64,000 nt of DNA from positions 15,026,466 to 15,090,465 of the forward strand of contig NC_092322.1 in the NCBI RefSeq assembly GCF_036785885.1, in the 5' to 3' direction. This stretch comes from Coffea arabica (taxonomy: Eukaryota; Streptophyta; Magnoliopsida; Gentianales; Rubiaceae). The notes below the pieces were generated by a model, which was not told the DNA's origin, searched no databases, and saw only the letters and a list, made by a program, of their open reading frames with translations. A program made the translations under genes and the position numbers. Shown here one piece after another: positions 1-11,508 of this stretch; position 1 is the stretch's first letter, and every line of letters begins with the position of its first letter.

Positions 1-1360
1 TCCAATAATCATGTTTTGCTTCGTCAGTTTATCCCATGGTTCTGGATTTGGTGCCAATATTTGAGCTTGCATATTCTGTTGATTATAATTTCTAAAAGCA
101 ATCCCAAGAAATTTCACTTATTTCTTGTTCAATAAATTTCTCAAAGCTATTATATAATTTTTCATACCACATTCGATCTTATTTCACAATGAGAACTCAA
201 AATTGGTTATTACAAAACAGTCCCAACTCCCAAGGATATTAGGACAGCCATTTAATACTATGTAGGCAACCCTTTTCTTGTGAATAGTTCTTTACACCAA
301 AAGAATGACCAATCTATATATGAATCATTACATGACTGTTAATTATACTGTACAAAGTCCAATAACAATGCCCAATTTCTCTATAAAAAACCGTGGCTTA
401 ACCCTGCAAAAAAAAAAAAGAAAAAAGAAAAAATGTTGCTTAATCCTAGACTTAAGGCATATAATTTCCTAATTTTTTTGTCTAAAATTTTCCATTAGCC
501 ATTCTTATAGAATTTTACTCCAACAAAGGAAATTAATCAATTTCCATAAACCATCAACATAGAATATTGCTAGACTAAGTAAAAGAACTCTCGGAATTAG
601 AAACTAATAAGCCCTGTGAGAGTATACTTGACACTTAAAACAAGGCCAATGTTTAATTAACTAATAATTATAGAACTTCCAGCAAATTTTTAAAAGTAAC
701 AGGCTTTTGGTGCAACTAGACTAGTCATCCGTAACTAGACTGTAATGTTGAAAATTTCCAATTTAATTCCTAATACGAAAGCTCAAAGTAGGTTATGTTC
801 ACCTTTTTTTTTTTTTAAAGAGTATTTTACATATATAGCCCCCATAATGTACCGAAACATACCATGGTCATTAAAATTGATAGTAAGGGTAGTTTCGAGA
901 AGAAAATTAAATGCACTAGTTTTTATGTATATATATGTGTATGTGTCTATATAGTATATCATTTGAAATAATTGACATATCACTTATCCATTATTGGAGA
1001 AGAAAAGGTCGTCGACTTCTTTAATTTAAGCTTGCAATTGTATCAATGTCTACTCAACTTATATACGCAACTCAATACCTTAACTAATAATTTTCATTTG
1101 TTTGTGGCATTTTTACTTCCTACTAGGATATTGATATTTTTTGCTAGGGAGAAAAGAATTGCATTCATACATAATTACAAAGAAAGTGAAATACCTATAA
1201 CATGTCCTGGGACTTAGCTTAAGTTGTAGAAACAATAGTTAGATGATCATGAGACTTGTAATTCGACTCTCAAATTCTCCCACTTTCGCTGTCTTCCTTA
1301 TAACGTTTAGAGTTTCGCCTTGAAAAAAATATGGTAACTGGCATGGTATTAATCATTTAA
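1..1360. other. Intergenic, no gene seen
   Basis: AT-rich sequence with short A-runs near 407-435 and a T-run near 806. The open frames here are short, biased to low-complexity residues and match no family I know. No earlier P450 exons were found, although the gene fragment that follows would need them. Confidence 0.6.
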
Positions 1361-1365
1361 TGCGC

Positions 1366-1959
1366 AGAACTTATGGAGATTGCCCGGTCAAAAGCTCCTG
1401 AAGAACTATTAAATTGGGAAGACGTCAAGAAAATGAAGTATTCTTGGAATGTGATATGTGAATCGATGAGGTTAACACCACCTAGCATGGGAACCTTTCG
1501 AGAGGCCCTGATTGATATCAATTTCGCTGGTATAACTATTCCAAGAGGATGGAAGGTATGCACTTTTTCTGCTTACTCTACACGACAAATTACAGAAGAA
1601 AAACAAGAAACAGAATTTGACGAGTGCTGCTACTTTTGATCATTCATGAGAGCTTGCGCTTTCAGATGCACTGGAGTCCATTTACAACCAACAAAAATCA
1701 CAAGTACTTTCCTGATCCAGAGGCTTTTGATCCCACAAGATATGAGGGTGATGGACCGACATCCTGCACATTTCTACCATTTTCTGCAGGACCTCGTATG
1801 TGCCCGGGCAAGGACTATTCCATGTTCCTGATACTCGTATACGTATATAACGTGGTGACGAGATTTAAGTTACAAAAACTGATTCAAGATGAGAAGATGC
1901 GATACCGTGTTGGTCCTGTTCCTGCCAATGGCCTCCCAATGCGCCTGCAAACACATTGA
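1366..1959 (+). pseudogene. Cytochrome P450 3' fragment, CYP716-like
   Basis: Encodes the C-terminal third of a haem mono-oxygenase that would sit on the ER membrane. The CYP716 clade oxidises triterpenes such as beta-amyrin. Two exons fit together in phase 0: about 1366-1555, ending at a GT donor at 1556, and 1666-1959 after an AG at 1664-1665. The first carries the K-helix ExxR motif (ESMR). The second carries a PERF-like segment (FDPTRYEG) and the haem loop FSAGPRMCPG, which matches FxxGxRxCxG with its cysteine. The frame stays open to the TGA. About 300 N-terminal residues, including the membrane anchor and I-helix, have no counterpart upstream, so this is probably a truncated relic. The CYP716 call rests on the motifs and exon wording; another CYP85-clan member is possible. 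Confidence 0.8.
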
Positions 1960-2174
1960 GATAATATGCAGTTTCCCTTTAAGTTCAAGAATCGTTATCT
2001 TGTAATTTTGAATGTATCTTATCTTTCAACAGTTATGGAGAAATGGGATTGGCAGTATGAAAGTATATCCATCTTTGTAAAATTGAACTCAGTGAGGTCA
2101 TAGATAGGATTCTGAGTTGAAGGCAGTACCATTTGTATTGTACCTTTTTTTGGTTCTATGGATGGCCTAAGGCC

Positions 2175-3871
2175 CTAACTGTTGCAAACAACAAATCTTG
2201 GGGTGGTCACCCCTCTACAATCAGCTCCGAGTAGCTGGCGTAGCTCATCTGGTAGGTTCCGTAGTCTCTGGAAGCCGATGCTCTTCTTTGCTAGATATTT
2301 TGCATTCCCATTCTCTGCAAAGAAACTGATTGACCTGGGCAATGAGATTATGGTGGGGGCTGTTCTGTACATTGCCTTGAATAAGGGAGATGCTGGTCAT
2401 TGAATCCGATTCTAAGATCACTCTTGGATATCCTAAAGCCCATGCCAGGTTCAGGCCATCGACCATTGCCATAATTCTGCAGCTACATTGCTTGCAATTC
2501 CTAGTTTAGCACAGAAACCACCATGCCATCTTCCTAGAGCATCCCGTAGAAGACCTCCAGCACCTGCAAGACCGGGTTGTTGGTTGAGTTTCCGTCAACA
2601 TTCACTTTAATCCATTCCTCCGGTGGCTTGATCCAACTGATAAACAAAAGTTCCTTTTGTTGCGGATTGCTTTTGATGGACAAAGCTGCATGCGCTTGTT
2701 CAGCCTGTGCTGTCAGTTTTGTAGTCCTGACATGAAGCTTCTTGTCGTCTCCTTTGATGCAGAACTCATTTCTCCCATCCAAGCAAAATAAACTGATGGC
2801 CTGAAGCTTTCCAACTACAAGTTGTATTGCACTTTCAGTATTAAGTTCAGTATGTAACCCAATTTATGTAGTCAGTTCTCTAATTTGTTTGGAATAAACA
2901 ATTAGAGGAAAATAATTTTTATGGATCCCTAATTTATTACTTGACATTGAAAAACAAATTCAGGATCACACTGGCCTCTGTTGAATGGATACTTATGTAG
3001 CTTTTTTAAGTTTGCAATACGCAAGGTATAACAACTACTGCTCTTATCTATTTGCAGCAATTACAATCAATACCAAATGATTAGGTAAACAAAACAGAAT
3101 ACTCTATGCTTACAAATGTACACCAATCAAAATTTCAGGCTATGGTTATAGACCAGTTAAGCTTTGTTGGTTTAATCTTTCTTCAAGAAGCTACAGCTGC
3201 TCCAACTTCATTGATGATGGACTGCAGGATGACAGAAGCAGGTTGAAATTTTCCTATTCCTTTCTCCTCAAATGTTATGGACAGAAGTGGCAAGAGACAA
3301 TCTAGCTACTTGATCAACAAAGTTGATCTGCACATAATGAACACTAATTAACCCAGAAAGCCCAATATTCCAAGAATAGGCTCCTCTATATGCCACACTC
3401 AATTCTGCACTTCTCTCCAAACATTTGCAGCATAGTGGTGTGCAAAATACAGATGATTAATAGTTTTTGCCACCCGTTTAGACAGATATTGCAGCAGCAC
3501 AAAAGAAACCTGAGAACCGATCATTAGCTCGTACTAGATTAGGGTTTAGACAACACAACTTCCAACCCTTTGCATTGCAGCTCACTAAAGACTTGCTTCT
3601 CAATAAAGGAACCAGAAGTACACCATAGCAACTCTGGGGAGTAAGAAATATGGAGTCACTTCAATAAGCAACCTTACTCAGAAGCCCTTTTCCAGTTTTC
3701 CTCCCAACAGGCCAAGCCAACTTGCCATCAACAAGCAATAGGTGATACTTATACCAGTTGAAGAACTCCCAAAGCTACAACAGTCTGAGGTGAAACCACT
3801 TCCAGCAAATAGCCTATAGGATGCGAGGAGTCATACCACAGGAAATTATTTTTTCGATTTTCCACAATGTA
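2175..3871 (-). mobile_element. LINE remnant, 3' half (zf-RVT and RNase H)
   Basis: Reading leftwards on the minus strand, 3870-3749 encodes the end of a plant LINE reverse-transcriptase region (FLWYDSSHPIGYLLE, the zf-RVT type tail). 2782-2534 encodes the start of an RNase H fold (WIKVNVDGNS), and 2472-2245 its middle (GLNLAWALGYPRVILESDS). Order and strand match ORF2 of plant L1-type LINEs. The frame is broken several times and no single ORF exceeds about 80 codons. It continues at 9153-9935 on the far side of the MULE, so the two pieces are probably one element. The stretch 2790-3540 holds no readable domain and may be its degraded linker. Confidence 0.75.
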
Positions 3872-3880
3872 TTTAATAAA

Positions 3881-4027
3881 GGGCAAATTACATTTTAGCC
3901 CCCTGTGGTTTTCGAAAAAACCACATAACCCCCCCATCGTTCAAAAAGCTATACATAAACCCCCTGTGGTTTGGGTTGAACTGGCAAATAGACGGAAAGC
4001 ATCCACCGTAACGATTCGTGGGCAAAA
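3881..4027 (+). repeat. MULE left terminal inverted repeat
   Basis: 147-bp inverted partner of 8997-9143, running from GGGCAAATTACA to CGATTCGTGGGCAAAA. It is GC-richer than the surroundings and contains two copies of CCCCCTGTGGTTT. In this superfamily the ends serve as transposase binding sites and often as promoters. Confidence 0.95.
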
Positions 4028-4295
4028 CGCGCCTGTTCTTCTGGTAGCAGTAGGAAACATACCCATATTACCCCTGACCAATTTGACGTACCCAATAAAG
4101 CCTAGATGGGTGCTCCTCATCTCTTTCCATCTTCCGAAATACTTTGTAGCTGACTTTGCACTGAATGTTGGTGAAGGAACCCAAGATAGAGAACGAAGGA
4201 AATCTGAATGTGAGTTCTAACATCAAGGTGCAGTCTTTTCCTTTTCCTGAAATATGACTTGAATGGATTATTAATTTTTTTTCAATAAACTATAG

Positions 4296-4703
4296 ATGTC
4301 ATGCTCAAGCAGTGCTGGTGGAAGTACTGAAGATCTAAGGTACCAATACCTATTTTGTTCATGTGGGAGAAAAGCAGCGGTAAAAATTGTTGAATCTGAC
4401 AAACCTTCAAAAGGAAAGCTATATTTTGTTTGTGCGACAAGAAGTTGTGAATTTTTCTCATGGTGCAATCCAACAAGGAGAATAAGACAAAATTACACTA
4501 GTGATTTGAATGTTACAAGGAGAGACATATTTAGTGGAGAATCAAGTATTGATAGTTCAGAAGTGGAAGGCTTGCGCATGGATGGTGGTTTATATTTGAG
4601 GAAAATGAAAAACATTGAAGAAAGCTTAGGAGCCATGAAGATTTGCGTTGGTGCTTGTTTTGCTATATCTGTGCTATCATTTCTCATTTTGATGTTTAAG
4701 TGA
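4296..4703 (+). CDS. GRF-type zinc finger protein with C-terminal membrane segment, carried by MULE
   Basis: 135-residue protein. A GRF-type zinc finger lies near the N-terminus: CSCG at residues 21-24, then GKLYFVC with Cys46, Cys51, and FFSWC ending at Cys57. In this family four Cys/His ligands bind zinc and the fold contacts nucleic acid. Residues about 110-133 are hydrophobic (MKICVGACFAISVLSFLILM), predicting a membrane anchor or buried tail. The reading frame is intact although the neighbouring transposase is broken. It lies wholly inside the MULE, 269 bp from the left TIR, and converges on the transposase gene, as mudrB does on mudrA in maize MuDR. The sequence looks unrelated to mudrB. 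It resembles short plant GRF proteins of the At4g04775-like type, which is family knowledge and not something I tested. Function in transposition is unknown. Confidence 0.7.
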   Translation: MSCSSSAGGSTEDLRYQYLFCSCGRKAAVKIVESDKPSKGKLYFVCATRSCEFFSWCNPTRRIRQNYTSDLNVTRRDIFSGESSIDSSEVEGLRMDGGLYLRKMKNIEESLGAMKICVGACFAISVLSFLILMFK

Positions 4704-4965
4704 AAATAATTCAGATGAATTGTGGCTCTAAAAGTGTTGTAAATCTGAACCTGTTGTGTTCAATGAATGAATGAATGAATCTGCTTTGGTAGTCAATTGA
4801 TATAATAGGCAAACATGATTTCCAGTTGGTATGAACCTGCTTTGGTACTCACAGGCTGAACTTGGTACTCATCGAGACAGCATAGCCAAAAAGCACATAC
4901 ATGAGCTATCCAAAGTGGACATTTGCAATGGTTTAAAGCAAAAGAAAGTATCTCAATTAATTTAA

Positions 4966-5539
4966 GGGATAATTTCAGAAACCTCCCCTGAGAGTTGGAC
5001 GGGTAACTAGTGTGTTAGAGAGTTGCCATAATCTCCTTAAACCCGCATGCGGGTTTAAAGAGTATTCGGATATTCTCATATGCACCTATGCAAATCGAAC
5101 CAATCGGATATCTTATCCGTATCCCATTTTTTTAAATAAAAATCTTATAAATTTGAAAAATAAAATCAAATTTAGATGTATTAGGGTTTTAAAAATATTA
5201 TATAAGTGATAAAATTTTATAAATTGTAAAAATAAAATCAAATTTAAATAATTAAATGTTATATTTGCATAAGAAATAATACAATAATCATAATAATGAT
5301 AATACAATAATATTGGTGTAATAAAACTGCCATTAATTTAAATATTTACTTATAATGCCCAAAGAGCCTAATTACCAATTTTTTCTTCTCGCGCTCAAAT
5401 ATAACATTAACCCGCATGCGAGCTAACCTTGAAATAGAAAAAACACAGAATCCCGCTTGCGGGTTTCAGTGTTATTATGCAGGCGGGATTTTAACCTGCT
5501 TGCTTGTAAACATGTACCACATTGCTCTGAAATTATCCC
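4966..5539. mobile_element. MULE-type MITE nested in the MULE
   Basis: A 574-bp element with ends GGGATAATTTCAGAA (left) and its inverse TTCTGAAATTATCCC (right). It is flanked by a perfect 9-bp duplication, TTAATTTAA, at 4957-4965 and 5540-5548. It has no coding capacity. The interior includes the near-palindrome ACCCGCATGCGGGT around 5041. Its first bases match the elements at 30336-31150 and 63214-63878. It lies between the convergent 3' ends of the two MULE genes. Confidence 0.9.
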
Positions 5540-5751
5540 TTAATTTAACTACCATTATAGCTATGCGGCAAGAGTTCAAGTATAGACAAATAAGGAGCAG
5601 TAAAGGTTCAGACTAAGTTCTAAAGCAAAAAAGCACACATCAAAAGCCAATTTCCAAGATGCCTCAAGCATGGAACCAAATTCTGAAGCATTGAGCCAAG
5701 CATTGAACAAAACAAAATAAGGTACATAAGTAGCTAATCATTAAGTCCAGC

Positions 5752-5843
5752 AGACACCAAGATTCAACAAAAAGTGTAGCAACAACATATTAACAGTAGA
5801 CACCAAGATTCAACAGAAAGTGTAGCAACAACATATTAAAAAA
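5752..5843. repeat. Two-copy 46-bp tandem repeat
   Basis: Two direct copies beginning AGACACCAAGATTCAACA at 5752 and 5798, nearly identical. They lie just beyond the 3' end of the MULE transposase gene and could be part of its 3' UTR. Confidence 0.85.
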
Positions 5844-5901
5844 AAGCATTTGCAGACAAATAACTTAATTGAATTACAAACACGTTTAGCCCTCTTAGTC
5901 C

Positions 5902-8251
5902 TCACATTCTAGAAACACGTTTAGCTTTCTTAGCCCTCAAATTTTCCAACACACTTGCAACTGTTGGTACAAGTTTTCTGACTCTAGTTGATCTTCTAGT
6001 ATCCAAAATGGGTTCAACAGCAGAAGCAGTTCTTGTAGTATCCAAAACAGGTTCAACAGGTTCATCAGTTGGTCTTCTAGTGTCCAAAACAGGTTCAACA
6101 GGTTCATCAGTTGGTCTTCTAGTTTCAAAAACTGGTTTAGCAGCAGAAGTTTCACAAGGCTGCATAAATAGATAGGTTTAAGTCAGTTAAATGCAGTAAT
6201 TGCAGTAATAACCATCATCATTAATAGTACCTGTGACACTGAACCCTGTTGTGAGACAGATCCAATACTTGTATTTCCAGCATTTACAACATCTTCACCT
6301 GCATTTCCAGCGTCACTAGCTCCAGCAGGCACCTATTTTAATGGTAACACATAAGGTAACAAATTAAGTACATATGACACTGATTACAAATTAACTACTA
6401 CAATTGCACTGACTAATCCTTTTTGCCTATCAGATATGAATGTCCATGGAGCTCCATTTTCAGCACCAACTTCAATTTTCAACTCCATCAAAAACCATTT
6501 CCATGAGTCATATCTCTCGGCTTCCACTACAGCCATTGCAATGGGAAACATGTTATCATTGCCATCCCTACCCATAGCTGTCAAAAGTTGTCCACCAAAT
6601 GGACTTTTTAAAAAGCAGTCATCTAATCCAATTATTCGTCGACAACCAGCTAGAAACCCATTCTTCATTGCACTTAAACTCCAGTACATTCTTTCAAATA
6701 TCCCAACCTCGTTCTCATCCAGTCTAGTCACTTGCAGGACAATATGGCTACCAGGATTCCGGATCAACAAGGTAGCAGCATAATCTCTGATGACATTATA
6801 CTGTCTTATATCATCCCCTTGTAGTGCCTCTCTTGCCAATCTTTTAGCTCTATAAGCCTGTCTCATGCTTATGTCCACCATAATCTCTCTCCTCACAGTC
6901 TTGACAAATCCTTCAATAGAAGAACTTGGTTCATCTCTGAACCTGTCTAAATATTTTTTGCTCAAATATCTTGCATTTGCATGATGATTGCTGTATTCTC
7001 TTCCACACACATGCACTCCCTTTATTGATTTGATCTGAAAGGTGCTTTCATTTTGAATTGGGCTTGCCCGTATTTTCCAAGAACAACCTTTTTTGCACAT
7101 GGCAATAACTTTTGCTCTTTCATTTTTTTTGTACTTCATGGTGTAGCCTTCCCTGACATTCCATTCCACAAGTGCTTCTCTAAAGGCCCGTAAGTTCTTA
7201 AATTTATCCCCAACTTTCAACTCAAAATCTGACTTTCTGAATTCAACTGCAGCATTAAAATCTCGACAACTATTACCTTTCCCATTTCTTTCATCATCTC
7301 CCCACATAGTGTCAAGCAGTTCTTCATCATCAATAGCAAATTCATTCCACTCTTCATTAGTTTTAGAACTCTCCCCTTCTTCAAATTTGTTCTTAGAAGA
7401 GCCTGGTGTTTGCAGATCCTCCATTGTATATGTCTGGTTCGCTGTTGTTGGTTCTTCATCTGTGCCTTTTGCCTGCTGCTGATTTTCTATTTCATTAGCC
7501 TTTGCTCTGTTTGCAAAAATATCCTCATCTTCTGGTCCTTCTAATCCCTCTTTCAACCACTCAGGCTCTTCTAAACTATCAGATGTAGCATCACCGTACT
7601 CATCTTCATTTTCAGGCTGTTTTTCAACTTCATCTTGCTTTCTACAGCTTTTTCACCTTTTTCCTTTGCTGAATTAGACTCTGCTTTGCTGTGCTTTTTG
7701 TTTCCAGTTAGCTTGGTCTGTCTTCTCACTGACTTCTTGACTATCTGTTTCCCCTTTTTGTTTGCTAACTTTTTTGGGGTATCTTTATCAGATGCCACAT
7801 TTTGTGCTCCACTATGTGGGGCATCAGTGGGGGCACTTTTACCATGACTTTTTACTCCAACTGAAGCAATTTCACTAGGCATTTCATCACGCAATTCAGC
7901 ATATATGTTGATAACATCTACTCCTTCATGTGCAGTTAACATTAACTCTATTTCTTTATCTCCTTTAATTTCAGCTGCTCCAACATACAACCCACAATTT
8001 GGTATTTCAAAATATAGGTTCACATTCGAGGCATCACCATACCTACTATACAATTTACACAACATATCCCTGGACAATTTTCTTGTCTCACAATTTTTAA
8101 ATATGGCTACATTGTTACCAGTATAGACAGTTTCTGGTTCCCATATGAATATACCACCGAAATGCAATTTTATAGTAATTCTTTTTGAAGTTGTCATTTT
8201 TTTCAAAGCCTGCATTAGAAATAGTGAAACACATGATAAGAAAAAAAACAC
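5902..8251 (-). pseudogene. MULE (MuDR-type) transposase, damaged
   Basis: The gene reads leftwards from 8251. 8251-7571 encodes a PB1-like N-terminal domain (ITIKLHFGGIF to about residue 120), then a Lys/Ser-rich linker. A frameshift near 7640 moves the frame, and 7556-6384 continues with an acidic stretch, the MuDR DNA-binding domain (VGDKFKNLRAFREALVEW onward) with its Cys/His positions (CKKGCSW, GVHVCGREY), and the start of the MULE catalytic domain. Two of the expected acidic catalytic residues are visible (GLDDCFLK and SDRQKGL). The frame stops right after the second one, so the catalytic Glu and the C-terminal SWIM zinc finger are missing. 6165-5902 encodes a basic tail with 42-bp repeats (RRPTDEPVEPVLDT) and a possible nuclear signal (RRSTRVRK). 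Probably inactive. Confidence 0.85.
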
Positions 8252-8996
8252 AATCTGATTAAGAAAAGGACATTTAATAGATTACACACTTCAATGAAAA
8301 CACATGATTACAAAAAAATACAATCTGATTAAGAAAAGGACATATTGCATATCGCATACTTCCATGGACCACATGACGGCCAATAAGCCGACAAGCAAAA
8401 ATTATTCAATGTCCAAATTGTCAAAACTTTATCAGCAGCCAAATCACTCTATATTATTGAAAATCAAGCCACCCACATTTGACCCAAATCTGACACTAAT
8501 CAACAAATCTCAAACTAACAAAGTCGTATTCTACCCATGTTTAGTTGAAATTCCGGTGATTTTAGAACTCCCGAATGCAATTTTCTTTACCCTAATCTTA
8601 ATGCATAAATTCAATTCTAGTCGATAAAATACTCTATGCTTAAATATGATAATACAGATTGTCCCAAAGCAGCAAAATTTTAAATTAATCAACGCTTAAG
8701 CAAAATAATCACTGATTTATTAACTTTCCAATGCCCGCTAGTTTCTGTTCAAAAACCATGCAAGTGCATCTTATATGCTAAAATGATGTCAAAAAACTTA
8801 CCAGATGCAACAACAGCTTTCGTGATGCTCTTTCACAGCTACTTTTTGGTCTTCAATGGTAGATCTTTGTGGGTTAAATTTCTCTCCTTCATTCGGTGGT
8901 CATGTTTTTCTCTCCTTTTCTCACGACAAAGACAGAACAAGGAAGAATCTGACTCATCTGCTTCCTTTTTGTATTTATATTAGGGTAATTTGGACA

Positions 8997-9143
8997 TTTT
9001 GCCCACGAATCGTTACGGTGGGTGCTTTCCGTCTATTTGCCAGTTCAACCCAAACCACAGGGGGTTTATGTATAGCTTTTTGAACGATGGGGGGGTTATG
9101 TGGTTTTTGCGAAAACCACAAGGGGCTAAAATGTAATTTGCCC
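8997..9143 (-). repeat. MULE right terminal inverted repeat
   Basis: Inverted counterpart of 3881-4027, same length of 147 bp with a few mismatches. It is followed directly by the 9-bp duplication TTTAATAAA at 9144-9152. It lies about 750 bp upstream of the transposase start, in promoter position. The stretch 8252-8996 holds no other gene. Confidence 0.95.
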
Positions 9144-9152
9144 TTTAATAAA

Positions 9153-9935
9153 TGGTTTTGTCAAGCCTTTGCATTCAAAAATTTTCCTCCAGCACCAAGC
9201 AGTATCTTTTAGCATTTCCGGCTTCCAAATAGATTGCCCTTAATCTTATGCAAACGAAACCATCTAATCCACAGTGTATTTATTTAAAATGAAGGGCCAA
9301 AGACGTTATACAATGCAAATTTAGACATCTGTTCCACACATAGACCGTCGAAGTTCCAATCCATCTTCCTCTTTTGGTATAAGATATCCAACCACGAGAC
9401 AATGTGAAAATAATACAAAATGTAGCAAATTTCAGTCTGGTGTGTGCAGCCTATGGAAGTATAAGGAAAGAACAAGAATAGAGGTGAATACTACATGGAA
9501 CTAAATTTATCAATTGCAGCCTTCTACCATAGGTTAATCTTTTATTTGCCCACCCTTTGATCCTAGTTGCGAATTTCTCAATAATAACCTTACATTCTAC
9601 TCCTCTAAGTGTAGATCAGAGAAGAGGAACATCCAAATATGTGAGAGGAAGATATCCTCTTTTCATTTTTAGATAAGAGCAGAAAGCTAAGCACCATCCC
9701 TCATAAACACCTGCCATAAAGACCTCACATTTTTGCTAATTTGGCTCAAGATTGAGAAGCACTTCAAAACTGCGTAGCATCTGTTTTATAACGTTCATGG
9801 ACTTATCACTGGCAGCAGCTGAGATAAACAGATCATCTCTAAAACATATATTATCACATTTAGGGTGAAAATCAAAACCTTGTTCCTCAATTTTGAAATC
9901 CAGCAAAGCAGCAATATTGGGAGTTCGAAGGCTTG
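9153..9935 (-). mobile_element. LINE reverse-transcriptase remnant, 5' half
   Basis: Minus-strand translation gives recognisable LINE RT blocks in order. First comes FDFHPKCDNICFRDDLFIS, the equivalent of the FADDL catalytic box (9890-9830). Then a YLGVP-like block and GRRLQLI (near 9660-9510), and finally the LWIRWFRLHKIKG block (near 9270-9230). Several frameshifts and stops interrupt it. It runs straight into the MULE target duplication and resumes at 3871, so both LINE pieces are one inactive element. The RT block (9703-9935) is duplicated at about 25104-25360 beside the intact ADH gene. Confidence 0.8.
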
Positions 9936-9998
9936 AACTTTTGATGTTTCAATACCCGAAACAACAGCCTATCAGTTTTGGACGAGAAATCAGCTTAC

Positions 9999-10956
<958 letters not shown>

Positions 10957-11508
10957 CTTGAATATTCTGAAAACTTTCCTTGTGACCAAATTGAAACTTA
11001 GGCAGATGGTTTTGTTGTGGACAAAGAGTCGTTGAAGGTGAATAGATATAGCAGTAGTAATCATGGTTCAAAGTCGCGGTCGCGGCCTGGAACGTTCCAC
11101 ATCGGTCTCGGCATATCGGTCACGGTCTCGGTGAGACGCAAATTTTAAAGCATTTAATATTCTAAAAACTGTTAATAATATAAAAAAAAGTATGCTAAAC
11201 AAAAATAATAAAAAATAACAAAAGAAAATTTGTAAAATGTACTATTTTTATACATATTACACACGATAAGTACTTTTAATTATTTAAAACAATGGCATCA
11301 CAAATAAAATCAAAATAACATAGACCATAATTTTAAAACTAATAATTGCAAAAGTAATATCAACCATTAACAATACAAACTAAAGATTTATTTATAGCAT
11401 AAAGTTGAAATATTTTGATCAATCTCCTGCCAAAAATAAAAAGAAATCATATTACATAAAAGGTAAATAAGTAAAAAGATATACTAGTACTTTATATTTT
11501 CGTACCTG

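Larger units (their letters stand above)
3881..9143. mobile_element. Mutator-like element (MULE) with 147-bp TIRs
   Basis: A 5263-bp DNA transposon. Its left end (3881-4027) and right end (8997-9143) are inverted copies with only a few mismatches, both starting GGGCAAATTACATTTTAGCC. The flanks carry a perfect 9-bp duplication, TTTAATAAA, at 3872-3880 and 9144-9152, the size made by Mutator transposases. Inside are a transposase gene on the minus strand (about 8251 to 5902) and a GRF zinc-finger gene on the plus strand (4296-4703), converging on each other with a younger MITE between them. The element sits inside a LINE remnant. Clean ends suggest recent movement, but its own transposase is damaged, so it probably needs help in trans. 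Confidence 0.95.

Noticed and set aside
5752..5843. Direct repeats considered as a CRISPR-like or regulatory array
   Set aside because: Only two adjacent copies without spacers, in a plant transposon.
6436..6783. 115-codon plus-strand frame
   Set aside because: Antisense shadow of the MULE transposase, which has clear domains on the minus strand.
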